Shown: positions 7,320-15,284 of the stretch, one piece after another | Position numbering within the stretch: the stretch's first letter is position 1 | Layout of the letters: every line of letters begins with the position of its first letter | Assembly: GCA_946619625.1 (NCBI GenBank) | Contig: CAMOMF010000192.1 | Coordinates: forward strand, 1-15,616 | DNA from: an uncultured Bacteroidales bacterium | GTDB taxonomy: Bacteria > Bacteroidota > Bacteroidia > Bacteroidales > Paludibacteraceae | DNA length: 15,616 nucleotides | Direction: 5' to 3' | Program-made: the position numbers and the translations under genes | Notes under the pieces: model-generated | What the model saw: only the letters and a program-made list of their open reading frames with translations | Told to the model about the DNA's origin: nothing | The model's database searches: none

Positions 7320-7351
7320 CAAAGATAATGCTTTTTTTTGATATATGCAAA
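7320..7351 (-). promoter_or_regulatory. Bacteroidetes-type promoter for the LRR/dockerin/cohesin operon
   Basis: On the minus strand TTTG (7348-7351) is followed after 20 bp by TATCTTTG (7320-7327), matching the -33/-7 consensus. The -33 box continues as TTGCATATATCAA, and the bases after the -7 box (CAGCCGAATT) resemble those at the 1405-1436 promoter (CAGTCGGATT). It is divergent from the plus-strand promoter at 7672-7703. Confidence 0.8.
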
Positions 7352-7671
7352 TAAAATGATAGAAAAATGGAGCAAAATGCAGGAAAAGTGAAAAATGTTG
7401 CAAAATAGGTGATAGATTCTTCGCATTTTTTTGCTATATATAGAGGGGAAGGCGTTTAATCATTTTCACATTTTCACATTTATAATATGGCATGGTACCC
7501 TACGTTACGGAGAAGTATAGGGGAGGGTAAAGAGGCCGTAAGCAAAACGTTTAACAAAAATGTTTGTATTTTCCTTGCATTTTATTTATTCGTTTTCTTA
7601 GAAAACTCGACAGTCTTTGCTGCAAAAAGTAGCGCAAGCAATAATTTGTTTGCACTTTTTTTCAACAAACT
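7352..7671. other. AT-rich spacer between divergent promoters
   Basis: About 320 nt with no convincing gene. It holds a short tandem TTTTCACATTTTCACATTT near 7460 and A/T runs. A 78-codon plus-strand frame (7487-7723) runs through the promoter and ends in the leader of the next gene; it has no recognisable product and is treated as chance. Confidence 0.6.
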
Positions 7672-7703
7672 CTTGCACATGTCAAAAAAAAACCGTACCT
7701 TTG
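7672..7703 (+). promoter_or_regulatory. Bacteroidetes-type promoter for the DUF1846-transporter-Alr operon
   Basis: CTTG (7672-7675) is followed after 20 bp by TACCTTTG (7696-7703). The extended -33 sequence TTGCACATGTCAA matches the two minus-strand promoters. The transcription start is expected near 7710, giving a leader of about 80 nt. Confidence 0.8.
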
Positions 7704-7713
7704 CATGCGGTTT

Positions 7714-7751
7714 TGTGGGGTGAGGGGATTGACAATCCGGGGATGACCACA
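7714..7751 (+). promoter_or_regulatory. Nested hairpin in the leader of the DUF1846 gene
   Basis: Outer arms TGTGG (7714-7718) and CCACA (7747-7751) enclose an inner hairpin GGATT-GAC-AATCC (7726-7738). It begins right at the predicted 5' end of the transcript, where it could stabilise the mRNA. No known riboswitch is recognised and the pairings are short. Confidence 0.35.
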
Positions 7752-7789
7752 CAAACGACTGTTAAACAGATGTTTATTTTTTAAATAAT

Positions 7790-9268
7790 ATGAATATAGG
7801 TTTTGACAATGACAAGTACATCCGCATTCAGTCGGAGCACATCAAAGAGCGTATTGCGCATTTTGGTAACAAACTCTATCTGGAAATGGGCGGCAAACTG
7901 TTTGACGACTACCATGCCAGCCGTGTACTGCCCGGTTTTCAGCCGGATAGTAAGTTGTCCATGTTGCGTCAACTGCGTGAATCATTGGAGATTGTGATCG
8001 TGATTTCGGCGGTGGATATTGAGAAGAACAAAGTCCGGCAGGACTACGGTCTGACGTACGACGAAGACGTTCTGAGGCTTCGCGAGGAGTTTATGCGCCG
8101 CGGATTCGAGGTCAATTCGGTGGTTATCACCCATTACAGCGGTCAGAAGTCGGCTGATGCCTACCGCCAACGTTTGGAGCGGTTGGGAATCAAAACCTAT
8201 TATCACTACACGATCGAGGGTTACCCGCACAATGTGGAACTGATTGATTCTGACGAGGGATACGGTAAGAACGATTTTGTGGAGACCACTCGTCCGTTAG
8301 TGGTGGTGACGGCCCCGGGGCCGGGTAGCGGCAAGATGGCGGTTTGCCTTTCGCAGGTGTATAACGAGCACCGCCGCGGACGTGTTGCCGGATATGCCAA
8401 GTTTGAAACATTCCCCGTGTGGAACTTGCCCCTGAAGCACCCCATCAACATCGCCTATGAGGCGGCAACGGCGGACCTGAACGATGTGAACATGATTGAC
8501 CCATTCCACTTGGAAGCCTATGATATCAAGGCAGTTAACTATAATCGTGACATAGAGGTGTTCCCTGTCCTGAACGCATTGTTTGAGGGCATAACCGGTG
8601 AGAGTCCCTACAAGTCGCCCACGGACATGGGTGTGAACATGGTGGGGTTCTGTATCTGTGACGACGAGGTGTGTCGCGAGGCATCCAAGCAGGAGGTTAT
8701 CCGCCGATACTACTCTGCCTTGGAGCGTCTTGCCGATGGGCGTAACGATGAGAGTGAGGTGGCGAAGATTGCCTTGCTGTTCAAGCAGTTAGGCATCAAC
8801 ACTGCTTATCGCAAATGTACCGTGGCTGCGCGTGAGCGTATGGAGCAGACTCTGGGCAAACCCGCTGCTGCCATCGAGTTGCACGATGGCACTATCATCA
8901 CCGCTAAATCGTCCCCGTTGCTGGGTCCCAGCGCCGCGCTGCTGCTGAATGCCACCAAGTACTTGGCGGGCATTGACCACTCGCAGAAACTGATTCCGGA
9001 GGAGATGGTACGCCCCATACAACACACGAAGACCACGTACCTGAAGGCGCATAACCCCCGCCTGCATACCGACGAAGTGTTGGTGGCACTATCCGTTCTG
9101 TCCTTGCATAACGATAACTGCCGCAAGGCGATGGAGCAACTGCCGCAACTGCAGGGCTGTCAGGTCCACAGCACCGTCATGCTGTCTGAGGTGGACAAGA
9201 AAATTTTCGGCAAACTGGGCATCGGGCTGACCTGCGATCCGGTCAGAAAGAAGATGTTCAATGTGTAA
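7790..9268 (+). CDS. DUF1846 (UPF0371) domain protein
   Basis: This 492-residue protein matches the usual length of about 500 for the DUF1846 family and starts in the family's usual way (MNIGFDNDKYIRIQSEHIKERI). Notable segments: a Gly-rich, P-loop-like APGPGSGKM at residues 175-183, followed by the conserved stretch RGRVAGYAKFETFPVWNLPLKHPINIAYEAATADL, of which only the pattern matters here; ITAKSSPLLGPSAALLLNA near 380-400; and a Cys-rich FCICDDEVC near 285. It has no signal peptide or membrane segment and is presumably cytoplasmic. The family has structures, but I know of no firmly established function; the Gly-rich loop suggests nucleotide or phosphate binding, which is inference. It is first in an operon with a transporter 8 nt downstream and a racemase fusion after that. 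Confidence 0.9.
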   Translation: MNIGFDNDKYIRIQSEHIKERIAHFGNKLYLEMGGKLFDDYHASRVLPGFQPDSKLSMLRQLRESLEIVIVISAVDIEKNKVRQDYGLTYDEDVLRLREEFMRRGFEVNSVVITHYSGQKSADAYRQRLERLGIKTYYHYTIEGYPHNVELIDSDEGYGKNDFVETTRPLVVVTAPGPGSGKMAVCLSQVYNEHRRGRVAGYAKFETFPVWNLPLKHPINIAYEAATADLNDVNMIDPFHLEAYDIKAVNYNRDIEVFPVLNALFEGITGESPYKSPTDMGVNMVGFCICDDEVCREASKQEVIRRYYSALERLADGRNDESEVAKIALLFKQLGINTAYRKCTVAARERMEQTLGKPAAAIELHDGTIITAKSSPLLGPSAALLLNATKYLAGIDHSQKLIPEEMVRPIQHTKTTYLKAHNPRLHTDEVLVALSVLSLHNDNCRKAMEQLPQLQGCQVHSTVMLSEVDKKIFGKLGIGLTCDPVRKKMFNV

Positions 9269-9276
9269 ATACTCGC

Positions 9277-10506
9277 ATGCAAATGAGTAATATTCGGATT
9301 TTTTGGCATAATTACAAGCAGACGCTGCTTCTGCTGGGCGGTATTGTGGCAGGCGGTGCCATTGGTTTTGTACTGCCTGATGTTGCCCCTTACCTGAAGC
9401 CGGTAGGGGACGTGTTCATGAACCTGTTGTTCGTGCTGATAGTGCCCCTTGTGTTCTTCTCTGTCAGTAACAGTGTCGCCAACCTGACGCGCCGCAACAT
9501 GTTGGGCAGAATGTTGGGTTCGAGCCTTGTGGTGTGGGTGGTAATGCTGTTAGCGGCAGCGGTCCTGACGTACGTGGTGACGTTGATATACAATCCGATA
9601 GAAGCGGGGGCGAACCTGATGGCTGAAGGAGTGGAGATGGTGGCAGAGCAGGGTCAGAGCATAGGTGAACTGGTGGTCAATACGGTGACCGTCAGTGATT
9701 TTCAGGACCTGTTCTCCATCCGCCATATCCTGCCCTTGATGTTAGTGGCAGTGTTGGTGGGAGTTGCTGCCGCCAAGCTGGACTCGGACGACGTGTGCGC
9801 ATTCCTTGAGAAGGGCAACGTCATGACCGGTAAGGCGTTGGAATTGTTGATGGGTGCCGGTCCGCTGGGCTTGGGCTGTTATTTTGCTGCTGTGGCATCG
9901 CAGATGGGCGGTATGCTGGTGGTTGGATACGGGCGTATCTTGTTGATATATTGCGCGATTGCAGCCCTCTTCTTCGGTGTCATCAACCCCTTGTTGGCAT
10001 TGTTCGCCGTGGGCAAAGAGCGGATGAAGCACTACTGGCAGTCGATACTGCAACCCACCGTAACGGCGGTGTCAACGCTTTCGTCCAGTGCGTGTATGCC
10101 TGCCAATCTGTTGGCTTGCAAGCAATTGGGCGTTCAGGACGATGTGGCGGAATCGACTATCCCTATCGGCACGCACCTGTTCAAGTTCGGTTCGGGTATC
10201 AGTTGCACGTTGAAAGTGCTGTTTGTCTTTCTTTTAACCGGTCATGACATTGCCGGTCCTACTGCGGCTTTGGCGGTGATAGGAATGGGTATTTTGGCAT
10301 CCATGGTGGTGGGCGCCGTGCCCACGGGGGCAGGAACAGCAGAGTTGCTGATTTGCTCCATGGTGGGTGCCGACCCGAGAATGGTGGGGCTGGTAATGGT
10401 TATTTCCACACTGGTGGATATGCCGGCTACGCTGCTGAACGTAAACGGCAATATGACTGCCACGTTGTTAATCAATAAATTAATGAAGAAAAATGATTCT
10501 CATTGA
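9277..10506 (+). CDS. Dicarboxylate/amino acid:cation symporter-family protein with altered binding site
   Basis: A 409-residue membrane protein of the DAACS (GltP/GltPh) fold. Met3 (9283) is an alternative start. Visible landmarks are the FVLIVPLVFFSVSNSVANL segment after TM2, the HP1 tip STLSSSACMPAN, the HP2 tip GAVPTGAGTAEL, and TM8 with DMPATLLNVNGN (from D381). Aligned by eye to GltPh, the TM7 sodium motif NMDGT reads FKFGS (302-306). In TM8, D390 becomes Ser, R397 becomes Ala384 and D405 becomes Asn392, while D394, T398 and N401 are kept. Known: R397 holds the substrate side-chain carboxylate, and D312, D390 and D405 help bind Na+. Inferred: the substrate is not an acidic amino acid and coupling is not the usual three Na+. 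Translationally coupled to the next gene by a 14-nt overlap, so a role with alanine is conceivable but unproven. Confidence 0.88.
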   Translation: MQMSNIRIFWHNYKQTLLLLGGIVAGGAIGFVLPDVAPYLKPVGDVFMNLLFVLIVPLVFFSVSNSVANLTRRNMLGRMLGSSLVVWVVMLLAAAVLTYVVTLIYNPIEAGANLMAEGVEMVAEQGQSIGELVVNTVTVSDFQDLFSIRHILPLMLVAVLVGVAAAKLDSDDVCAFLEKGNVMTGKALELLMGAGPLGLGCYFAAVASQMGGMLVVGYGRILLIYCAIAALFFGVINPLLALFAVGKERMKHYWQSILQPTVTAVSTLSSSACMPANLLACKQLGVQDDVAESTIPIGTHLFKFGSGISCTLKVLFVFLLTGHDIAGPTAALAVIGMGILASMVVGAVPTGAGTAELLICSMVGADPRMVGLVMVISTLVDMPATLLNVNGNMTATLLINKLMKKNDSH

Positions 10507-12352
10507 AGATATTATTCCGGTGCTCCGTGCGCGTGCACGTGTGTGTAAAAATAATATAGAGGTTGTCCGCCTTTTGACTGACTCGCGCCAGCTTACGGGC
10601 GAAGCAGGCAAAACCCTTTTCTTTGCTCTACGTACGGAGAAAAACGACGGAGCGAAGTATATAGGTGACTTGTACGATAAAGGTGTCAGGGCTTTTGTTG
10701 TGCATGCGGACTATGCCGAAGCCGACCGCTTCCCAGATGCCGCCTTCCTGTACGTGGAGGATACACTATGTGCATTGCAAGACCTGGCGGCATGGAAACG
10801 TTCCCTTTATCCTCATGCGAAAGTGATAGGAATAACCGGCAGTAATGGTAAGACGGTAGTGAAAGAGTGGCTGTATGAACTGCTGAAAGACGACTACCGC
10901 GTGACCCGTTCGCCCAAATCGTACAACTCGCAGATTGGTGTTCCTTTGTCGGTTTGGCAAATGAATGAAGAGACTGAACTGGCTATTTTTGAGGCGGGAA
11001 TCTCCCAACCGGGTGAGATGGAGCGATTGGAGCGGATAATCCAACCTACGATAGGTGTTATCACCTATATTGGCCATGAGCATGATGAGAACTTTGTGTC
11101 GCTGGAACAGAAGCGTGCGGAGAAAATGAAACTGTTTGTGCATTGCCCTGTGGTGCTGGAGGATAGTATGCACCAAAACGCCCGTACCTGCGCCCTTGTA
11201 TTGCGCCAATTGGGTTATGATGAAGATGTTATTCAGGAAAGGCTGCTTCGCAAGACCCACGAGACGGTTATGCAGGTCAACCTGACGGCATTGGCAGACA
11301 ACGTGCGCTACTTCAAGAGCCTGCTCCGTCCCGAAACGAAGTTGACCTGCATGGTGAAAGCATTCGCTTACGGCACGGGTAGTGTGGAGATTGCGCGCTG
11401 CCTGCAGGACCATGGTGCCGACTACTTGGCCGTGGCTGTTTGTGACGAGGGAGTGGAACTGCGTCGCGCAGGAATCAGTCTGCCGATTATCATCATGGAC
11501 CCCGAGACCACTGCATTGGAACGTATCATTGAGAATAACCTGGAGCCGAATATCTATTCTTTCCGCTCGTTGGAGGATTTTCTTGCTGCCGCCGGAAAGG
11601 CCGGGGTGGAGGACTATCCGGTTCACCTGAAAGTGGACTCAGGCATGCACCGTTTGGGCTTTGAGTGGGAGGATATGCAGACATTGGCAGAGAGGCTACG
11701 AGCACAGAACGCAGTGCGGGTGAGGAGCGTCTTCTCGCACCTCTGCGTGGCGGACGAGCCCTCGTGGGACGCTTTCACCTTGGAGCAGATAGAACGTTTC
11801 TGCCGTTGTGCCGATTACCTGAAAGGTCAACTGCCCTACCCGATAATGAAACATATCCTCAACTCAGCGGGTATGGAGCGATTCACGCAATACCAGTTTG
11901 ATATGTGTCGTTTGGGAATAGGTTTGTACGGTTTCTCTTTTACCGGTGCACCGCTGCGTAACGTATGTACCCTGAAATCCACATTACTGAGTGTCAAGAC
12001 CGTCAAAGCCGGTGAGTCTATCGGTTATGGCAGGCATACATGGCTGCAGGAAGACCGCAAGATTGGGGTGATACCCATTGGTTATGCGGATGGCTTTGAC
12101 CGCCGTTTCGGCAATCAGGCGGGAGAAGTGTTGGTGCGCGGCAAACGCTGCAAGGTGATGGGCAATGTGTGTATGGACCTGTGTATGGTGGATGTGACCG
12201 ATACCGATGCACAACCCGGCGATGAGGCGATAATCTTCGGCGACAACCTGCCCATTCAGGAACTGGCAGACAAACTGGGTACAATTACGTATGAGATTCT
12301 CACCTCTGTCTCCCGGCGCGTCAAAAGAGTGTACTTCGAGGAAAACCGATAG
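10493..12352 (+). CDS. alr: MurF-Alr fusion: alanine racemase with a shortened MurF-like N-terminal half
   Basis: A 619-residue protein. From about residue 255 on it is a full-length PLP alanine racemase: Lys289 in MVKAFAYG, catalytic-type Tyr512 in SIGYGRHTW, then IPIGYADGFDRR and GNVCMDLCMVDVTD. It interconverts L- and D-alanine for peptidoglycan. Residues 1-255 are MurF-like, with a substrate-binding N-domain (LLTDSR...TLFFAL), the P-loop GITGSNGKT (Lys120), SYNSQIGVPLSVW, EAGIS and IGHEHDENF. Bacteroides MurF-Alr proteins as I recall them are about 820-830 residues. Compared with them, one block is missing after about residue 223 and another after about 253, covering much of the central domain and the whole MurF C-terminal domain. 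NARTCALVLRQLGYDEDVIQERL, a central-domain helix, survives between them. D-Ala-D-Ala ligation by this protein is therefore doubtful. It overlaps the transporter gene by 14 nt. Confidence 0.92.
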   Translation: MILIEDIIPVLRARARVCKNNIEVVRLLTDSRQLTGEAGKTLFFALRTEKNDGAKYIGDLYDKGVRAFVVHADYAEADRFPDAAFLYVEDTLCALQDLAAWKRSLYPHAKVIGITGSNGKTVVKEWLYELLKDDYRVTRSPKSYNSQIGVPLSVWQMNEETELAIFEAGISQPGEMERLERIIQPTIGVITYIGHEHDENFVSLEQKRAEKMKLFVHCPVVLEDSMHQNARTCALVLRQLGYDEDVIQERLLRKTHETVMQVNLTALADNVRYFKSLLRPETKLTCMVKAFAYGTGSVEIARCLQDHGADYLAVAVCDEGVELRRAGISLPIIIMDPETTALERIIENNLEPNIYSFRSLEDFLAAAGKAGVEDYPVHLKVDSGMHRLGFEWEDMQTLAERLRAQNAVRVRSVFSHLCVADEPSWDAFTLEQIERFCRCADYLKGQLPYPIMKHILNSAGMERFTQYQFDMCRLGIGLYGFSFTGAPLRNVCTLKSTLLSVKTVKAGESIGYGRHTWLQEDRKIGVIPIGYADGFDRRFGNQAGEVLVRGKRCKVMGNVCMDLCMVDVTDTDAQPGDEAIIFGDNLPIQELADKLGTITYEILTSVSRRVKRVYFEENR

Positions 12353-12381
12353 GGGAGGGAAGGGACGTTTCGTCCACTGAA

Positions 12382-12427
12382 CATACACAATAAAGCCTGC
12401 CACAATGGGCGGGCTTTATTGTGTATG
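12382..12427. terminator. Bidirectional terminator hairpin between convergent operons
   Basis: CATACACAATAAAGCC and GGCTTTATTGTGTATG form a perfect 16-bp stem, extended by GCC/GGC around a short ACAATG loop with one mismatch. It lies 29 nt after the racemase stop and 33 nt before the end of the transporter gene on the other strand, so it can serve both. A smaller hairpin, GGACG-TTT-CGTCC (12363-12375), precedes it. There is no long U-run after the stem. Confidence 0.85.
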
Positions 12428-12460
12428 ATTGAATAGTAGTCGTTATGATTAGTCGTCAGA

Positions 12461-13918
12461 TTAGTCTACAACAACAGGTTTGTAGTGTGGCACAAGCGCC
12501 TTCATGATGCACCATGCGGTGATGTAAGCAATACCACAGAAACAGAACATGATGAAGTAGCCTGCAGGTTTGCCTTCAAACCCGAGGAAAGAGAACGCAG
12601 CACCCTGTGCCTCAGCATAGGTGAAGAGCGCGCCGGCTGCTTTCTGGATAATCATCGAACCAATACCGCCTGCCATGGCACCGATACCCGTGATGGTGGC
12701 AATGGTCGATTTGGGGAACATGTCACCAATGGTGGAGAATAGGTTCGCCGACCAAGCCTGGTGTCCTGCGCCAGCCAAGCCGATGAAGATGGCAGGCCAC
12801 CAAGCACTCATGGCGCCCATCGGTTGGGCAAACAATGCAAACAGCGGGAAAGCGGTGAAGATCAACATGGAGAGCATACGACCGGCATACGGTTCCATTC
12901 CTTTCTTCTCGACGAACAGTTTGGGCAGATAACCGCCAAACAGCGACAGAATGGTTACAATCGCGTAGAGGGTGAAGATCAGCGCCTGACCCATGCCGGA
13001 AGATGCTTTGTAGCCGAACTGGTTCTGGAAGTACGAAGGTGCCCAGAACAAGAAGAACCACCATACCCCGTCGGTGAAGAACTTACCGGCAATGAAAGAC
13101 CAAGTCTGACGGTAGCCGAAGCACTTGAGCATGGAGATGGTTTTCTCCTCTTTGGGAGCAGCGAGGACCTCTTCTTTACCCTCATCTTGGCGGATGTACT
13201 GAAGTTCTGCCTCGTTTACGTGTTTGCTCTTTTCGGGTTTGTCATACATGAAGACCCAGAAGAACACCCACAGGAAGCCGAGGGCACCGATGATGATGAA
13301 TGCCATTTCCCATCCCCATTTGGCAGCCAAAGGCGGGATGCAGAGAGGAGCAGCGAGTGCGCCTACAGAAGCACCGGCGTTGAAGACAGAAGTGGCGAAT
13401 GCGCGGTCTTTCTTGGGGAAATACTCAGCCGTCACCTTGATGGCAGCGGGGAAGTTGCCTGCCTCGCCGAGTGCAAGAATGCCGCGGCAGAGTAGGAACA
13501 GATAGACGGAAGTGGTGGCAATGCCGAGGGCGGCAGTACTGCCTGCCTCGACGGCGCGCATGGCTGCGATGGACTCAAAGCCCTCGATGTGCATCGTTGC
13601 CCAACCGCAAGCAGCGTGCAAGCATGCACCCAGCGACCATACCGTGATGGCGCAGATATAACCTTTTTTCGTGCCCATCCAGTCCACGAACTTACCGGCA
13701 AAGAGGCAGCAGATGGCGTACAGGATGGAGAAAACAGAGGTGATTGTACCGTAATCGTTGTCGGTCCAGTGGAACTCAGGTTTGATGAATTCTTCCCAAG
13801 TCAGGGAGAGAACCTGGCGGTCGAGGTAGTTGACGGTTGTTGCCACAAAGAGCAGCGAACACAGCCACCAACGCCAGTTGGTCATAAGTTTTTGTTGAGT
13901 TGACATAATATTAACCAT
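12461..13918 (-). CDS. exuT: MFS transporter, hexuronate (ExuT/ACS) family
   Basis: A 485-residue, 12-helix-type protein; an alternative start at Met5 (13906) gives 481. The N-terminus has the TTVNYLDRQVLS signature of anion:cation symporters of the hexuronate group. The loop after TM2 carries the A-motif-like GKFVDWMGTKKGY, and TM4 the segment CRGILALGEAGNFPAAIKVTAEYFPKKDRAFA. Between TM3 and TM4 there is an insertion of about 30 residues (GWATMHIEGFESIAAM...), whose role is unknown. A charged central loop (KPEKSKHVNEAELQYIRQDE) separates the two halves. Known relatives take up glucuronate or galacturonate by proton symport. Last gene of the operon after eda (23-nt gap), which agrees with import of a uronic acid degraded through KDG and KDPG. 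The exact substrate is inferred from context. Confidence 0.8.
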   Translation of the reverse strand: MVNIMSTQQKLMTNWRWWLCSLLFVATTVNYLDRQVLSLTWEEFIKPEFHWTDNDYGTITSVFSILYAICCLFAGKFVDWMGTKKGYICAITVWSLGACLHAACGWATMHIEGFESIAAMRAVEAGSTAALGIATTSVYLFLLCRGILALGEAGNFPAAIKVTAEYFPKKDRAFATSVFNAGASVGALAAPLCIPPLAAKWGWEMAFIIIGALGFLWVFFWVFMYDKPEKSKHVNEAELQYIRQDEGKEEVLAAPKEEKTISMLKCFGYRQTWSFIAGKFFTDGVWWFFLFWAPSYFQNQFGYKASSGMGQALIFTLYAIVTILSLFGGYLPKLFVEKKGMEPYAGRMLSMLIFTAFPLFALFAQPMGAMSAWWPAIFIGLAGAGHQAWSANLFSTIGDMFPKSTIATITGIGAMAGGIGSMIIQKAAGALFTYAEAQGAAFSFLGFEGKPAGYFIMFCFCGIAYITAWCIMKALVPHYKPVVVD

Positions 13919-13941
13919 TTAGTCATTTTTGTAAATGGGTG

Positions 13942-14610
13942 TTACTTCTTGAGTTCAGCGATGATGTCGAAGCACTCTTTGCACTTGGCGGTAACGTATG
14001 CCCAGTCGCCGGCTTTCACTTTGTCTGAAGGGAAGAGTTTCGAACCCATACCTACGCAATACACGCCAGCGTCGAACCATTTCTTGAGGTTCTCTGCATC
14101 GGGCGAAACACCGCCGGTAACCATGATCTTGGACCACGGCATGGGTGCTTTGAGACCTTTGACCATGTTCGGACCATATACGTCGCCGGGGAAGAGTTTG
14201 GTCAGGTCGCAACCCAGCTCCTGTGCCTTGCCAATCTCGCTTACCGAACCGCATCCGGGGCAGTAAGGGATGAGACGGCGGTTGCAGACAGGGGCAATGT
14301 CGGGGTTGAAGAGCGGTCCTACTACGAAGCAGGCACCCAACTGAATGTAGAGAGCAGCGGTGGGAGCGTCCACTACAGAGCCAACACCAATTGCCAACTC
14401 AGGGCACTCAACAGCCGCCCACTTTACCAGCGGACCGAACACCTCGTGGGCGAAGTCACCGCGGTTGGTGAACTCGAAAGCGCGAACGCCGCCTTCGTAG
14501 CATGCTTTCACTACATTCTTACATACTTCCAGGTCCTTGTGGTAGAACACAGGAACCATCGGTGCGGCACCAATCTTTGCCATCACCTGAATCTTATCAA
14601 ATTTTGCCAT
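13942..14610 (-). CDS. eda: 2-dehydro-3-deoxy-6-phosphogluconate (KDPG) aldolase
   Basis: A 222-residue cytoplasmic class I aldolase that splits KDPG into pyruvate and glyceraldehyde 3-phosphate. The Schiff-base lysine is Lys138 in LTKLFPGD, and the active-site Glu46 and Arg50 are in FEFTNRGD, equivalent to E45, R49 and K133 of the E. coli enzyme. Also seen are the GVGSV strand (usually GAGTV) and PGCGSVSE (usually PGxxTPxE), both mildly variant. The length fits the family. It uses the product of the KDG kinase encoded two genes upstream on the same strand; a membrane-protein gene lies between, with a 14-nt gap to this gene. Confidence 0.93.
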   Translation of the reverse strand: MAKFDKIQVMAKIGAAPMVPVFYHKDLEVCKNVVKACYEGGVRAFEFTNRGDFAHEVFGPLVKWAAVECPELAIGVGSVVDAPTAALYIQLGACFVVGPLFNPDIAPVCNRRLIPYCPGCGSVSEIGKAQELGCDLTKLFPGDVYGPNMVKGLKAPMPWSKIMVTGGVSPDAENLKKWFDAGVYCVGMGSKLFPSDKVKAGDWAYVTAKCKECFDIIAELKK

Positions 14611-14624
14611 AAATAGTATTTAAT

Positions 14625-15284
14625 TTATTCTTCAACAATAACTTCTTCCACGATAACCTCTGCATCCGGTTCGTTGTCGGCAGGCTTTTCTTCCGTGAGT
14701 CTGCGATAGATGGCAGCGTCCAATCCGAGACCGAAAGGTACGAAACACAATGCCAAAATGACGACAATGCACCCGCCTGCCCACGTCATGTCAATTGATT
14801 TGAAGATTAATCCAATCAATGAACAAATGAACTCGAAGCAGAAAGCGAATATGAATGTCAGTCCGAAGATACGCCACTTGTAACCATAGGTCAGTTCATT
14901 CGACTTGCGTAGAGCATCCATTGCTTTCAGGTCTTTATCGACAAAAAGCAGGATTGCCAGACTCCACGCAATACTCATCACGAATGCGGGGATGATGCCG
15001 AGGAGTAGTGCAACGAATAGCACAAGACTCTCCAAGCCGATGAGGATGAAGAACTCACCCATGTTGCGGCGATATTTGCTCTCGAAGATGAAGAACGGGT
15101 CAATGACTTCTCCTTTGGCCAGCAGTGCCGGAATCGACTCCATGGCGATAGTTGTGCCGATGTTGAGATACGGAATCCAAATGGTCAAAACGTACATGAC
15201 CGTTGCAGCAATGAGCGACAAGATGTTTTTCCCGCCCAACTGAAAAGCCTCGGAGAAGGTCTCCTTAAATGGAAGTTTATTCAT
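14625..15284 (-). CDS. Membrane protein of unknown function within the KDG operon
   Basis: A 219-residue protein with about five hydrophobic segments (near residues 20-48, 75-95, 97-115, 137-162 and 168-190). It has an amphipathic N-terminus (MNKLPFKETFSEAFQLGGKN) and a soluble acidic C-terminal tail. The tail ends in a tandem VIVEEVIVEE duplication. The layout, with its FxEAFxLGGKN start, resembles loosely defined multi-pass families found next to many Bacteroidales genes, but I cannot name one with confidence and see no catalytic motif. It sits between kdgK and eda on the same strand, 14 nt from eda. A link to uronate use is suggested only by position. Confidence 0.75.
   Translation of the reverse strand: MNKLPFKETFSEAFQLGGKNILSLIAATVMYVLTIWIPYLNIGTTIAMESIPALLAKGEVIDPFFIFESKYRRNMGEFFILIGLESLVLFVALLLGIIPAFVMSIAWSLAILLFVDKDLKAMDALRKSNELTYGYKWRIFGLTFIFAFCFEFICSLIGLIFKSIDMTWAGGCIVVILALCFVPFGLGLDAAIYRRLTEEKPADNEPDAEVIVEEVIVEE

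Noticed and set aside
7487..7723. A 78-codon plus-strand frame in the divergent spacer
   Set aside because: It overlaps the promoter and ends in the leader of the DUF1846 gene; no recognisable domain.
10766..11626. A 286-codon minus-strand open frame
   Set aside because: It is antisense to the MurF-Alr gene, with no promoter or recognisable product.
12761..13495. A 244-codon plus-strand open frame
   Set aside because: It is antisense to the MFS transporter; its composition reflects the reverse complement of membrane-protein codons.
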